A DNA stretch of 21,687 bases. Origin: a virus. The stretch covers positions 1 through 21,687 of IMG/VR virus record IMGVR_UViG_3300006810_000471, one strand, 5' to 3'. Positions 13,606 to 21,564 of this stretch are shown here, in pieces (within the stretch, counting starts at the first letter, position 1; the number at the start of each line of letters is the position of its first letter). The notes beneath the pieces were generated by a model. It saw only the letters and a program-made list of their open reading frames with translations. It was not told the DNA's origin and searched no databases. The translations under genes were made by a program, and so were the position numbers.

Positions 13606-16263
13606 TTATCGACCTTCAAATAGTGAGGGGTCCGGCTTGTCAGAGCCAAGCTGTTGTTCAAAACTCGTTATGGCCACATCATAGTTTTCAAGCAGCGGTT
13701 GCAGCAAGCGCAGGTCTTTCCTAGCCTGAACTAAATCAGTCTGACGGAATTTCTCTGGGGTATCCACCATAGAGATTGCAAAATCCTGGATTTCCATCAA
13801 CTGGTTACGCATGTTTACTAATTTTTCGTAAGTGCGCTCTCTGGTCTGGATACCCTCGGGCTTTGCCAGCTCCTCTGCTAAAGCCTGGATTTCATCCTTT
13901 AACGCTCGGCCGCCCACAGATTCACGGATAAACCTCTGCGTGACGTTGCCTAATGTAGTTAGCTGGGTAGCGGCCTCTGCGGTTTCGCCAAAGACCGGCT
14001 CAAAATCACTGCCGGTCAATTCTTTAGCGTAAGAAGAAGCTGCCCTAACAGCTTCTCGTGGGCCACGTAGCAAGCCGGTGCCTTGTGTCAAATCCACGCC
14101 CGGCTCTACGATTCGTCCAGGAAGTTGAATGTCCTCCTCTCGAATCGGCTGTTGTTGAGGACCTAGACCAAACGCCTCTAAAACTGCGGTAGGGTCATTT
14201 CTTGGGACGCCGCCCATTTGCATCTTTTGAACCTCACCGCCCTTTGCAAAATTTTGATTTCCAAAAGGCATCGGTAAATCGGCTTGTATTCTTTGATACA
14301 GCGCATCCTGCAAGCCCCTCGGCAGTTTCGGCTCGGTAGTTTCAAGTTGACCGGTCAACGGATTATAGTTAGTCACTGGCGTGGCTAACGTAGTAATCGC
14401 TGTTTCTAGGTAACTTGTCGTCGTTGGATTCAAAGTGCCCGCTCCGTATGCTTCTAAAACATCCGGGTTAGAAATGAGATCGTTAATGATACCGCGCTGC
14501 GTGTTGCCGAAAGAGAACTGAGACTTCGCCAAATTCTCTAGCGCAGCAATTCTCTCTCTGGCCGCCAGAGTTTCTATTTCAATTTGTCTTCTATCCGTGA
14601 TGTTCCGTCGTTGTAAGTCCAGCTCCTCTCGGCGTAATGCTAAATCTGCGGTTTGAATCTGATCATTAAGGAAAAGCTGCCTATCCCTGTAATCAAAGCC
14701 TCGCTCTTGAGCCTCTGCCGCTAACTCAGCGGCGGTTGGAGTTTGAAAAAATCCAAGGAAGCCACCGCCACCGCCCAGTTGACGATCCATTCTTTCGTAC
14801 TCAGCGTTTAATTGCTGATCAAACTTGTCCATGTCGTGCGCTTGTCGAACACCCAACTCTTCCAACTGGTTTTCAAAGTTAAGTTCAATTTCGTTGATTC
14901 GACGCGCGCTGTCTAATTCAAAAATCTCTTTGTCTAGCTCTCCGCGTTTGAGAAGTTGACTCATAGCCTGCTCACCAATGACATTTTGTAACGCCATGCG
15001 AGCTTCATTGTCCATTTGCGTTATGGCTTGACTAATTTTGCCTTGAGCCTCAATAGAATCTAAGTCCTGCTCACCTATTAAGCCCTGCAATGCCTGGCGC
15101 GCCTCGTTATTTAGATTAGCTAAACCGGTGTTTATTTCGCCTTGCAACTTAGTTAGGTTCTCTCTGGCGTCGATGTCCATCTGTGTTAATTTTATACTAT
15201 TTTCTTGGGCACTTTCCGCTAGATCACGTTGGAGCGTGCGGTCAAAACCTAATTGCTCACCCCTAAAACCCTGTTCTCTTTCCTGAAGAAGGGTTTGGGT
15301 GCCTAGTTGTTGTTGGCCCAAACGCTCACGCCCAACTTGCTCTAAACGTGCCTGTTCTGCCTGTTCTGCTGCCTGCAAAGCCGCTACTTTAGCGCCCCTG
15401 CCCGCTTCTGCTACCATTTGACCTGCCTCTTGGGCAGACTGCGCCACGGGCGTTGCGGCGCGGGCTATCTGAGCCCCAAGAGGTTGCCCGGTCATAGTTT
15501 GACCAGTAGTGGGGTCTACGCCGGAGGCCAGAGCAAGACCGGCTTTTGCTATATCAAAAGACAGCTTGGACTGCGCTTGCTTCTGACGGTTTGCGGTATC
15601 TCCTAAAAGCTGCTCATACAGAGGCAGCCTAGTTTCATACTCTGTCTGCAACTGAGCAGACGAGTAGTCAGCCATAGGCGTAAAGCCCTGCATAAGCGAC
15701 TGAAGATTGTTCGGGATCGGCGCACCGCCCTGTTGAAACTTTTGCACAACGCCCCCGTTGGCATACGGCTGAACAGGCTCGGATGCGCCCATCATCAACT
15801 CACCAATGCCTTGACCCATGGCGGTCGGCTCGCCTGTGTCGGTTTCCATAGCAATGTCACCGGTCAGGTTCTGCACCAACTCACCGATACCGGTGTCCAT
15901 CGCACCTTCTTCGGTCATCATCATAGTCGGCTGCACCAACGCCAAAACAGACTCTGGTGTGGCTTGCGCGTCTTGTAAACCTACGATACCGGCCAGTTCC
16001 TGGTAACGGTCTTCAATAGGCTTTTGATTACCCCGGATTGCATTAATTACACCCTCGGTGTTTTCTGCTTCATCTAACCCTGTAACCATATTATCGACAT
16101 ACTGAGCCCCGGCAGCTTCCATCTCTTGAGAAGCCCTTTGCTCTGTGGCCTGCAACTGCGCGGCCATATCGCCAGACACCGCTTGGGCTGCGGGCATCGG
16201 GCTAGGGGCCATAGTTGGGCCACCGGCTTGTCTAAATAACGGTCTTTGGTAGATGTTGTTCAT
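13606..16263 (-). CDS. Large coiled-coil virion protein with GG motifs (885 aa)
   Basis: The protein begins with MNNIYQRPLFRQAGGP, an N-terminus I associate with structural proteins of marine phages. Two near-identical motifs flank the central region: YANGGVVQKFQQGGAP (167-182) and FAKGGEVQKMQMGGVP (672-687). Residues about 290-600 are very rich in Gln, Glu, Arg and Leu and should form long helices or coiled coils. They include three related repeats (about 363-437) and a glycine break GGGGGFLGFF (497-506). The last 120 residues are again helical. The build suggests an extended internal or tail-associated virion protein, possibly part of the DNA-ejection apparatus. Family and function are otherwise unknown. 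AGGA lies 8 nt before the ATG at 16261-16263, one base after the stop of the previous gene. Confidence 0.78.
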   Translation of the reverse strand: MNNIYQRPLFRQAGGPTMAPSPMPAAQAVSGDMAAQLQATEQRASQEMEAAGAQYVDNMVTGLDEAENTEGVINAIRGNQKPIEDRYQELAGIVGLQDAQATPESVLALVQPTMMMTEEGAMDTGIGELVQNLTGDIAMETDTGEPTAMGQGIGELMMGASEPVQPYANGGVVQKFQQGGAPIPNNLQSLMQGFTPMADYSSAQLQTEYETRLPLYEQLLGDTANRQKQAQSKLSFDIAKAGLALASGVDPTTGQTMTGQPLGAQIARAATPVAQSAQEAGQMVAEAGRGAKVAALQAAEQAEQARLEQVGRERLGQQQLGTQTLLQEREQGFRGEQLGFDRTLQRDLAESAQENSIKLTQMDIDARENLTKLQGEINTGLANLNNEARQALQGLIGEQDLDSIEAQGKISQAITQMDNEARMALQNVIGEQAMSQLLKRGELDKEIFELDSARRINEIELNFENQLEELGVRQAHDMDKFDQQLNAEYERMDRQLGGGGGFLGFFQTPTAAELAAEAQERGFDYRDRQLFLNDQIQTADLALRREELDLQRRNITDRRQIEIETLAARERIAALENLAKSQFSFGNTQRGIINDLISNPDVLEAYGAGTLNPTTTSYLETAITTLATPVTNYNPLTGQLETTEPKLPRGLQDALYQRIQADLPMPFGNQNFAKGGEVQKMQMGGVPRNDPTAVLEAFGLGPQQQPIREEDIQLPGRIVEPGVDLTQGTGLLRGPREAVRAASSYAKELTGSDFEPVFGETAEAATQLTTLGNVTQRFIRESVGGRALKDEIQALAEELAKPEGIQTRERTYEKLVNMRNQLMEIQDFAISMVDTPEKFRQTDLVQARKDLRLLQPLLENYDVAITSFEQQLGSDKPDPSLFEGR
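14953..15177 (-). repeat. Three helical repeats in the 885-aa protein
   Basis: Protein residues 363-379 (DIDARENLTKLQGEINT), 385-401 (NNEARQALQGLIGEQDL) and 418-434 (DNEARMALQNVIGEQAM) share the pattern D/N-x-x-A-R-x-x-L-x-x-x-x-G-E. Spacings are 22 and 33 residues, both multiples of 11. An 11-residue period is typical of right-handed coiled coils (hendecads). Confidence 0.6.
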
Positions 16264-16264
16264 T

Positions 16265-17425
16265 TTAGAATCCTAGTCCCGCTGTTTTAGCGCCACTCAA
16301 AGCGCCCAGTCCGGCTATGCCGTAGCCTAATACTTGTTGTGCCGTGGACGGCGGTTGATTAGCCGTGCTGGTCACAGTAGCTTGCGAGCTTGGCGTGCCA
16401 CGATATATGTCAGACAAAAAGCCAAACTGTTGATAAGGGGCGGCCAACTGCTCTACGCGAGTTTGTCGTAAAGCATCCAGGCCAGCTTGTTGGTTCTGGC
16501 GTTGGAGGCCGCCTAGCCCGGTCAAGGTAGCGATATCTTGTCGGCCTAAAGCTTGTCCCAATTCGCCTAGTCCCGCTTGCTGGAGACCAAGAGAACCGAT
16601 CTGTGTGCCAAGGCTACCGGCTGCGGTGCCGAGGGAGCCTAAGCCCATACCTATGTTCTGTAACTGGCCCACGTCTTGTTGAGCGAGCTGTCCATATTGC
16701 ACGCCTAACTGACCCATGCCTAATCCAGCACCCTGTCGGCGCGCTTGAGACTGTTCAAAGGCTTGTTGTGCAGCCTGCCGGGCAGATTCAAAGCCCTGTG
16801 CGCGCAACTGACCACCGGCTCGCGCCTGCTGTTCAAGGACATTAGCGGCTAACTCAGTATCCATAATACCTTGACGTGAACCACCAAAAGCCCCACGGGA
16901 CACGGCCTGTGCGGCTTGTGCTTGTTGTTGCAAGGCACCCTGGTCCGCAATGTCCTGAAGTGTTTGATCCACCACGTTTTCCGTGTATGGATTCATGAAC
17001 TGCTGGTAATTTATAGAAGGATCGTAAGTTCCCGTCGAACCTAAAAGAAGCTCACCCGCAGCACCCTGAGACTCATACGGTACGTCGCGAGTTTGCTGTG
17101 CCAGCTTCTGAGCTTCGGCTAGGGTGGCCTGACCCTGCTGTAAGGTGGGCAGTGCAAACTGCTGCAAAGCCTCCTGTCCGGCTAAGACTTGGCCTGTTGC
17201 GCCTTGCAGGAAAGGTTGAAAAGACCCAACGCCCTGCTGTCCCAGAGCTATAGCCGACTTCTCCAGATCACTCAGCCCCGCTACTTGATAACCAGGAGGA
17301 AGAGCATCCGTGCCTGCGGCGATACGTTGCTTAACTAAATCTTGGACATCCGCCAAAAGACCAAGGCGATACGCCTCGATCTGCGGGTTTTCTTGTACTA
17401 TCTGGGTAGTTACGCCGTCAGCCAT
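16265..17425 (-). CDS. Ala/Gln/Gly-rich virion protein, probable ejection component (386 aa)
   Basis: The protein is low in complexity and helical. A recognisable block, MNPYTENVVDQTLQDI (144-159) followed by SRGAFGGSRQGIMDTELAAN (176-195), is widespread in virion proteins of marine podovirus-like phages. Residues 235-294 form a glycine-leucine periodic segment in which LG or GL pairs recur about every seven residues, able to form glycine-zipper helices. The C-terminus (364-386) is hydrophobic and Gly/Ala rich. Together these suggest a membrane-interacting internal virion or ejection protein, comparable in role, but not visibly homologous, to T7 gp14-16 or P22 gp7/16/20. Its ATG overlaps the preceding TAA by one base (TAATG), with only a weak GAGAG ribosome-binding site, so translation is probably coupled. 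Confidence 0.75.
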   Translation of the reverse strand: MADGVTTQIVQENPQIEAYRLGLLADVQDLVKQRIAAGTDALPPGYQVAGLSDLEKSAIALGQQGVGSFQPFLQGATGQVLAGQEALQQFALPTLQQGQATLAEAQKLAQQTRDVPYESQGAAGELLLGSTGTYDPSINYQQFMNPYTENVVDQTLQDIADQGALQQQAQAAQAVSRGAFGGSRQGIMDTELAANVLEQQARAGGQLRAQGFESARQAAQQAFEQSQARRQGAGLGMGQLGVQYGQLAQQDVGQLQNIGMGLGSLGTAAGSLGTQIGSLGLQQAGLGELGQALGRQDIATLTGLGGLQRQNQQAGLDALRQTRVEQLAAPYQQFGFLSDIYRGTPSSQATVTSTANQPPSTAQQVLGYGIAGLGALSGAKTAGLGF

Positions 17426-19227
17426 TACGCTACGCTCTCAAATTGTCTCATTATTTGGTACATCTTACGGACGCCGTTGTCTCGGTCGCCGTTCCCAGCA
17501 CCGCGTACTGCCTTGGCAGTGAATACAAACTCTCCATCGCTCAACATCGCCGGGATGTCATCAGAGGTGCCCGTTCCAGGACCATCTATAGCTCCGTTTT
17601 GACGCGGGAAATTTTCTCTAGTCATGGCTCCGCCATCGGCAGCCTGTCTAATAATTGGTGCGGATACCATAGGAGGCGGAGCGGGCTGCATAACGGGTGC
17701 CCTGGGCAACTGAACATATGGCGTGTAAACCGTAGTAGGAGCGGCAGCCGTGGTCGTTGTGCCGGGGACCGCGTACTGGACACGTCCGGCTCTGTATAAT
17801 TCGGGGTTTTCATCAAGCAACTGCTGTCCGGTCACGCCACCATAAGGCTGTGGTATTTCCATCTCAGGCTGCTCAAAACCGCCTGTGGCGGCGAGAATGC
17901 CGGTGCCTGCGGCAAAGCCTGGACCAAACTGGCGAACCATACCGCCTATGCCCTCGGTCAATCCTGCTGCGGCATTGGCAGAAGAAGCGGCTGCCTCAGC
18001 GGCTTCTAACAAAAATCCGTCACCGAGAGGTGTTGTAGCAGCTTTTTCTAAACTAATACCTTCTGGTAAGAAATCCGCAGCCGTTACCCTACGAGGCAAG
18101 AAAGCTTTCTTCATGTCCTCTATAAAGGTGCCACCTTCAGAAGTAAAAGCATCTTTGATTGATTCCCTAAACCCTGCGGGCATATTCTCTGGAGTAACCA
18201 GGGCGCTAGGCGGTGTCGTAGTGACCGGGGTAACCTCTTGCGGGGTAACCTGAGAGCCAGCGGCCCCACTAGCTCCCGATATGACAGAGTCAACTGCTTG
18301 TGTGCCTAGCGTGGCTACCGGTGCTGCCGCAGGCGTTGCCGCTCCGGGGGTTACGGTCATAGAAGGAATACCTGCTGGAGGCAACCTAGCGGCTGCCTGA
18401 GACGCCGTGCTGGCAACAGGCGCGCCTGTGGTTCGAAGTATAGTTTCCGTAGTTGGCGCGCCTTTCACACCAATATCAGCCATCATAGCCGTTTGGTCTT
18501 TCAAGCCTTGAGCTACCGCAGCTTCACCGGCTTTTTGTGCAGCAAGTTCTGCCCCAGGTAAGCCACGGCTTAGGCCCTCGCCAAACCCAGAAACAAACGT
18601 ATCGCCCGCTTGCTTGGCTTGAATACCGCCCTGCACGCCTTTAAACAGGCCACCCAAGGCCCCGCCTATGGCTGCACTCTTGAGCGCATCTTTAAAGTTA
18701 CCGCCAGCAGCAAGGCTAGAAATACCACCGCTCAAGGCCCCGGCTGCAATCGCGCCAAGGCCCGGAATCATGTTAAGGCCAATGCCTAGAATAATAGGAG
18801 CTGCTTTCTTGACGACCTTGACGACCGACTTGACGGCCTTCTTCAAACCCTTAAACAGCTTTTTCAAAAAGAATTCGGGTTGCCCGGTGACTGGGTTTAT
18901 TGAATTAAGCTCATTACCAACGACGTAGCGGTCAGGATCAATACCCATACTACGCATTTGTCGAAAGAGAGACGCTCGGAGCTTAGGGTTTTCGTCAAAG
19001 ACCGCCATTGGGACGACAGTCTCGCCTTCTGCGGCGTGAACCATGTACGTGTCTTCGTACCGGCCGTACTCAGCCAACTGATCAGCCGCCGCTTTTGCCG
19101 TCGCAATACCCGTTTCTGGAAGACTTTCATCTGCCCAATCACCTACGGTAGCTGTAAGAAAAGACGCAAGGCCGCCTTCAGGCACTTCAAACGAAGTTGG
19201 ACGTGTGTATGCGATTGTATCAGACAT
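17425..19227 (-). CDS. Virion protein with cationic membrane-active segment (600 aa)
   Basis: The start is the ATG at 19225-19227 with GTGAGG 4 nt upstream; a TTG one codon earlier is less likely. Residues 64-120 contain HAAEGETVVPMAVFDENPK and YVVGNELNSINPVTGQPEFF, blocks seen in many marine phage virion proteins. A strongly cationic amphipathic helix follows (LKKLFKGLKKAVKSVVKVVKK, about 121-141), then Gly/Ala-rich hydrophobic segments to about 195. The middle is Ala/Thr/Pro rich and variable. The C-terminus has GPGTGTSDDIPAMLSDGEFVF (549-569), a motif also found in phage tail and tape-measure proteins. I infer a tail-associated or ejected protein that helps cross the cell envelope. No enzyme domain is visible. 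Confidence 0.78.
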   Translation of the reverse strand: MSDTIAYTRPTSFEVPEGGLASFLTATVGDWADESLPETGIATAKAAADQLAEYGRYEDTYMVHAAEGETVVPMAVFDENPKLRASLFRQMRSMGIDPDRYVVGNELNSINPVTGQPEFFLKKLFKGLKKAVKSVVKVVKKAAPIILGIGLNMIPGLGAIAAGALSGGISSLAAGGNFKDALKSAAIGGALGGLFKGVQGGIQAKQAGDTFVSGFGEGLSRGLPGAELAAQKAGEAAVAQGLKDQTAMMADIGVKGAPTTETILRTTGAPVASTASQAAARLPPAGIPSMTVTPGAATPAAAPVATLGTQAVDSVISGASGAAGSQVTPQEVTPVTTTPPSALVTPENMPAGFRESIKDAFTSEGGTFIEDMKKAFLPRRVTAADFLPEGISLEKAATTPLGDGFLLEAAEAAASSANAAAGLTEGIGGMVRQFGPGFAAGTGILAATGGFEQPEMEIPQPYGGVTGQQLLDENPELYRAGRVQYAVPGTTTTAAAPTTVYTPYVQLPRAPVMQPAPPPMVSAPIIRQAADGGAMTRENFPRQNGAIDGPGTGTSDDIPAMLSDGEFVFTAKAVRGAGNGDRDNGVRKMYQIMRQFESVA

Positions 19228-19343
19228 CAAGCCTCACCTAAACCAATTAAGTGCCACTGACCTGAATAGTGGAAGCTGTTTCCGCAGGAGTGCAACGTAT
19301 ATGGGATTCTACCAACACTCTCAAAATACCGCCACTTTATCAA
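19227..19343 (-). CDS. Possible 38-aa micro-ORF in the 112-bp gap
   Basis: Between the 100-aa and 600-aa genes one frame is open from a TTG (19341-19343) to a TGA that overlaps the next ATG (TGATG). The TTG overlaps the previous stop by 2 bp. The product would read (M)IKWRYFESVGRIPYTLHSCG and continue to GLGEA. The neat overlaps at both ends favour it. The lack of a ribosome-binding site and a rival frame argue against it. The rival starts at a TTG (19322-19324), ends in TAA (19247-19249) and gives a 25-aa peptide with GGCGG upstream. One of the two, or neither, may be real. Confidence 0.3.
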   Translation of the reverse strand: MIKWRYFESVGRIPYTLHSCGNSFHYSGQWHLIGLGEA

Positions 19344-19642
19344 GCTATGACCACAGTCACTGAGCCCAGAGCCGTGGTGCCTAAAACACCCGCCACGTTG
19401 GGCTTATCCGCTAAAGTTATCTTTAAAAAACCGTCTTTTTCGTACACGTCCCCCGGCGCAAGGCCCTGGTCACTGCCAGATTGGAGAGCAGTCAACGTCA
19501 GATTGGTCAGACGCTCGTCCCCAGGGTTCTGTAACTGACGCACCAACTGCTCGTAAGCCTGCTGTACGGCTGCTAAACTGCGTTGCGTGTACTGTTCTGG
19601 CGGGTTCGGGAAATAGACCCGTGTGACTTGTCTTGTGGACAC
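19340..19642 (-). CDS. Small virion-operon protein with GTG start (100 aa)
   Basis: Translation probably begins at the GTG at 19640-19642, which has GGGAG 5 nt upstream and overlaps the preceding TAG by one base (TAGTG). The N-terminal half (to about residue 55) is helical; the C-terminal half is beta-rich (DVYEKDGFLKITLADKP, then VLGTTALGSVTVVIA). It resembles the small adaptor or tail-completion type proteins often placed beside neck genes, but I cannot assign a family. Its position directly after the hub protein supports a virion or assembly role. Confidence 0.7.
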   Translation of the reverse strand: MSTRQVTRVYFPNPPEQYTQRSLAAVQQAYEQLVRQLQNPGDERLTNLTLTALQSGSDQGLAPGDVYEKDGFLKITLADKPNVAGVLGTTALGSVTVVIA

Positions 19643-21564
19643 TAGCGTCTCCCGTCAGCCCGTGCGTCAACCCTCGGTGTGCCTAGTTTCCATTGTACAT
19701 CAGTTGTGTCCGATTCTACCTTGACCGCAAAAGACCTACCGCGTAATCGAACGAACGCTTGATCGGTGAACTGCTCCACCGGTGTCGTAGCCGACTGTGT
19801 CACGGCAGACTGGTTTGATTGCAAGTAGTTGCCACCAGGGAAATTACGAGTCTGTAACGTAAAATTGACCACCGGAGCCCCTGACACAGAGTTATCAAAG
19901 GTCAAATCCGGTATTAAACGACTCAAGAACACAAAGTTATTGCCTTCTCCAATGCTTAACTGACTGCTTTCAATATAGCTAGTAATGGGGCTGGGCGGGT
20001 TAGTGCTGCCGTCGTTAATACCATCTTCGTGGAAATACAAATAACCGTCAGGCGAGGCACCCAGCGGATTACGCAACAAGCCCCGGTCCTGCCACGCGGT
20101 ACGTGCCAAAGAGCCTATCACCCAGTTGTTTTCCAGGTAGTTATAAATGACATAGCTGTCGTTTTCGCTAGAGTTTGTGGACGGATAGAACCACCAGACT
20201 TCTGAAAAACTGCTGTTTAACGAGCAAGTCACCAAGTTCATCTGGCTAATGTTCATGTTGTTAAAAATATAAGAGCGAACACTGCACGGCATCTTTTGAG
20301 TCTGGCCGGAGTACACATAAAAGTCCCCGTTGCCCATCCAATAAACCGTGTCGTCCACAGCCGTAGCCGCGTTAGGACCTGCAATAGTCGTATTTTCCGC
20401 AATCTGAGCCACACCAAACGTAAAAGGCGGCCCCAGGAACTGCATACTATGCAGCGATATGTCGGTAAATATTAGGATTTGGTTGCGAGTTTCTACCGCA
20501 GCCACAATCTCTGACCCAGAACCTATGCGTATATCTCCCGCTGTGTTGGTCACCTCGGTCTTCCAGGTCGTTATCGACTCCTGGTCGCTGAAACGTATTA
20601 ACAAAGGGTCCTGAACACCTATGTTGTTTTCAGGATCGCACCCAAAAGCAATGACGTGCCTGTCGTTGTCACTAACCATTACCTGCTTGGCTATGGTAGG
20701 CACAGTGGCATCTGCTCCAGCTAAAGAGGACAAAGCGACACCTCTATCGGTGCCTAGCTGATCTGCGCTAGTGTCCCAGTAAAAGATGCCGCCATCTCGA
20801 ACATTGAACAAAAGGTCCTCACCCAGGTTGTCTATGCCCCAAAGACGTAGCGTGTTGGTCACCGTGCTGGTTGACGCAGAGCCCCAAGTGCCACGGCCCC
20901 AGGTTCCTGCGCCCCAGCCAGTGCCGGTAACCACAACCCCAAGGCCCGAGTTAATTTGATACTTCCCGACCACGCTGGAACCACCATTACCGGTATCCGA
21001 ACCGTTTGCATTAACCGCAACGGGGTTCAACACCCCGTTATCCGTGATGTCCTGCACCGAAGTCCCGGCGGTTCTAGCTGTAAACGTGTAGGTATTCTCG
21101 TCAGTTACGTCAATTTGATACTCTTGATTAAGCACGTTTGCCGTTATTTGACCGCCTAAGCTGACTGCACCGCTAAAAGTAACGAAATCCCCCGTTGCGG
21201 CACCGTGGTTCGTGTCTGTTGCTGTGATGGTCGATGAGCCGTTGGTCGCGGCAAATGTGACGTCGCCCGCCGCTGTCGTAGCGCGGATCGGGGTTATATC
21301 GTAAGGGAACCCACCCTCGTCAATATAAAACTTGTACCGTGTGCCAATGCCAATTTGTGACGTGCCGTCCAGGCTGACGTAAGAATGAAGAGCCCGACAA
21401 GGCTGTAGGAAGCTGTAATCCGAACGTCTGGTCCAGCCGCCTAACTTTTCCGGGAAACCGAAACGAAACCGGACTTTATCCGAGTCAAACCAACCTCCCT
21501 CATTACTATAGGACGTGGTTTCTTTGTTTACGCCTGGTCTAAATTGTAATTTTGTAAGCGCCAT
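19642..21564 (-). CDS. Putative neck/tail hub protein, P22 gp10-like (640 aa)
   Basis: The N-terminus (LQFRPGVNKETTSYSNEGGW, then DKVRFRFGFPEKLGGW) and the end (FVRLRGRSFAVKVES) match the pattern of phage head-tail stabilisation or hub proteins related to P22 gp10, which form beta-propeller-like structures below the portal. Short beta blades recur across 240-560 (GGIFYWDT, QILIFTDISLHSMQF, TVYWMGNGDFYVYSG). An extra domain (about 97-175, beginning GDVTFAATNGSSTITATDT) looks like a separate beta-sandwich insertion. A WGAGTWGRGTWG repeat lies at about 217-228. The start is the ATG at 21562-21564 (GGAAG 4 nt upstream), overlapping the previous TGA (TGATG); a GTG one codon earlier is possible. 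Confident as a neck/tail virion protein, less so for the exact equivalent. Confidence 0.75.
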   Translation of the reverse strand: MALTKLQFRPGVNKETTSYSNEGGWFDSDKVRFRFGFPEKLGGWTRRSDYSFLQPCRALHSYVSLDGTSQIGIGTRYKFYIDEGGFPYDITPIRATTAAGDVTFAATNGSSTITATDTNHGAATGDFVTFSGAVSLGGQITANVLNQEYQIDVTDENTYTFTARTAGTSVQDITDNGVLNPVAVNANGSDTGNGGSSVVGKYQINSGLGVVVTGTGWGAGTWGRGTWGSASTSTVTNTLRLWGIDNLGEDLLFNVRDGGIFYWDTSADQLGTDRGVALSSLAGADATVPTIAKQVMVSDNDRHVIAFGCDPENNIGVQDPLLIRFSDQESITTWKTEVTNTAGDIRIGSGSEIVAAVETRNQILIFTDISLHSMQFLGPPFTFGVAQIAENTTIAGPNAATAVDDTVYWMGNGDFYVYSGQTQKMPCSVRSYIFNNMNISQMNLVTCSLNSSFSEVWWFYPSTNSSENDSYVIYNYLENNWVIGSLARTAWQDRGLLRNPLGASPDGYLYFHEDGINDGSTNPPSPITSYIESSQLSIGEGNNFVFLSRLIPDLTFDNSVSGAPVVNFTLQTRNFPGGNYLQSNQSAVTQSATTPVEQFTDQAFVRLRGRSFAVKVESDTTDVQWKLGTPRVDARADGRR

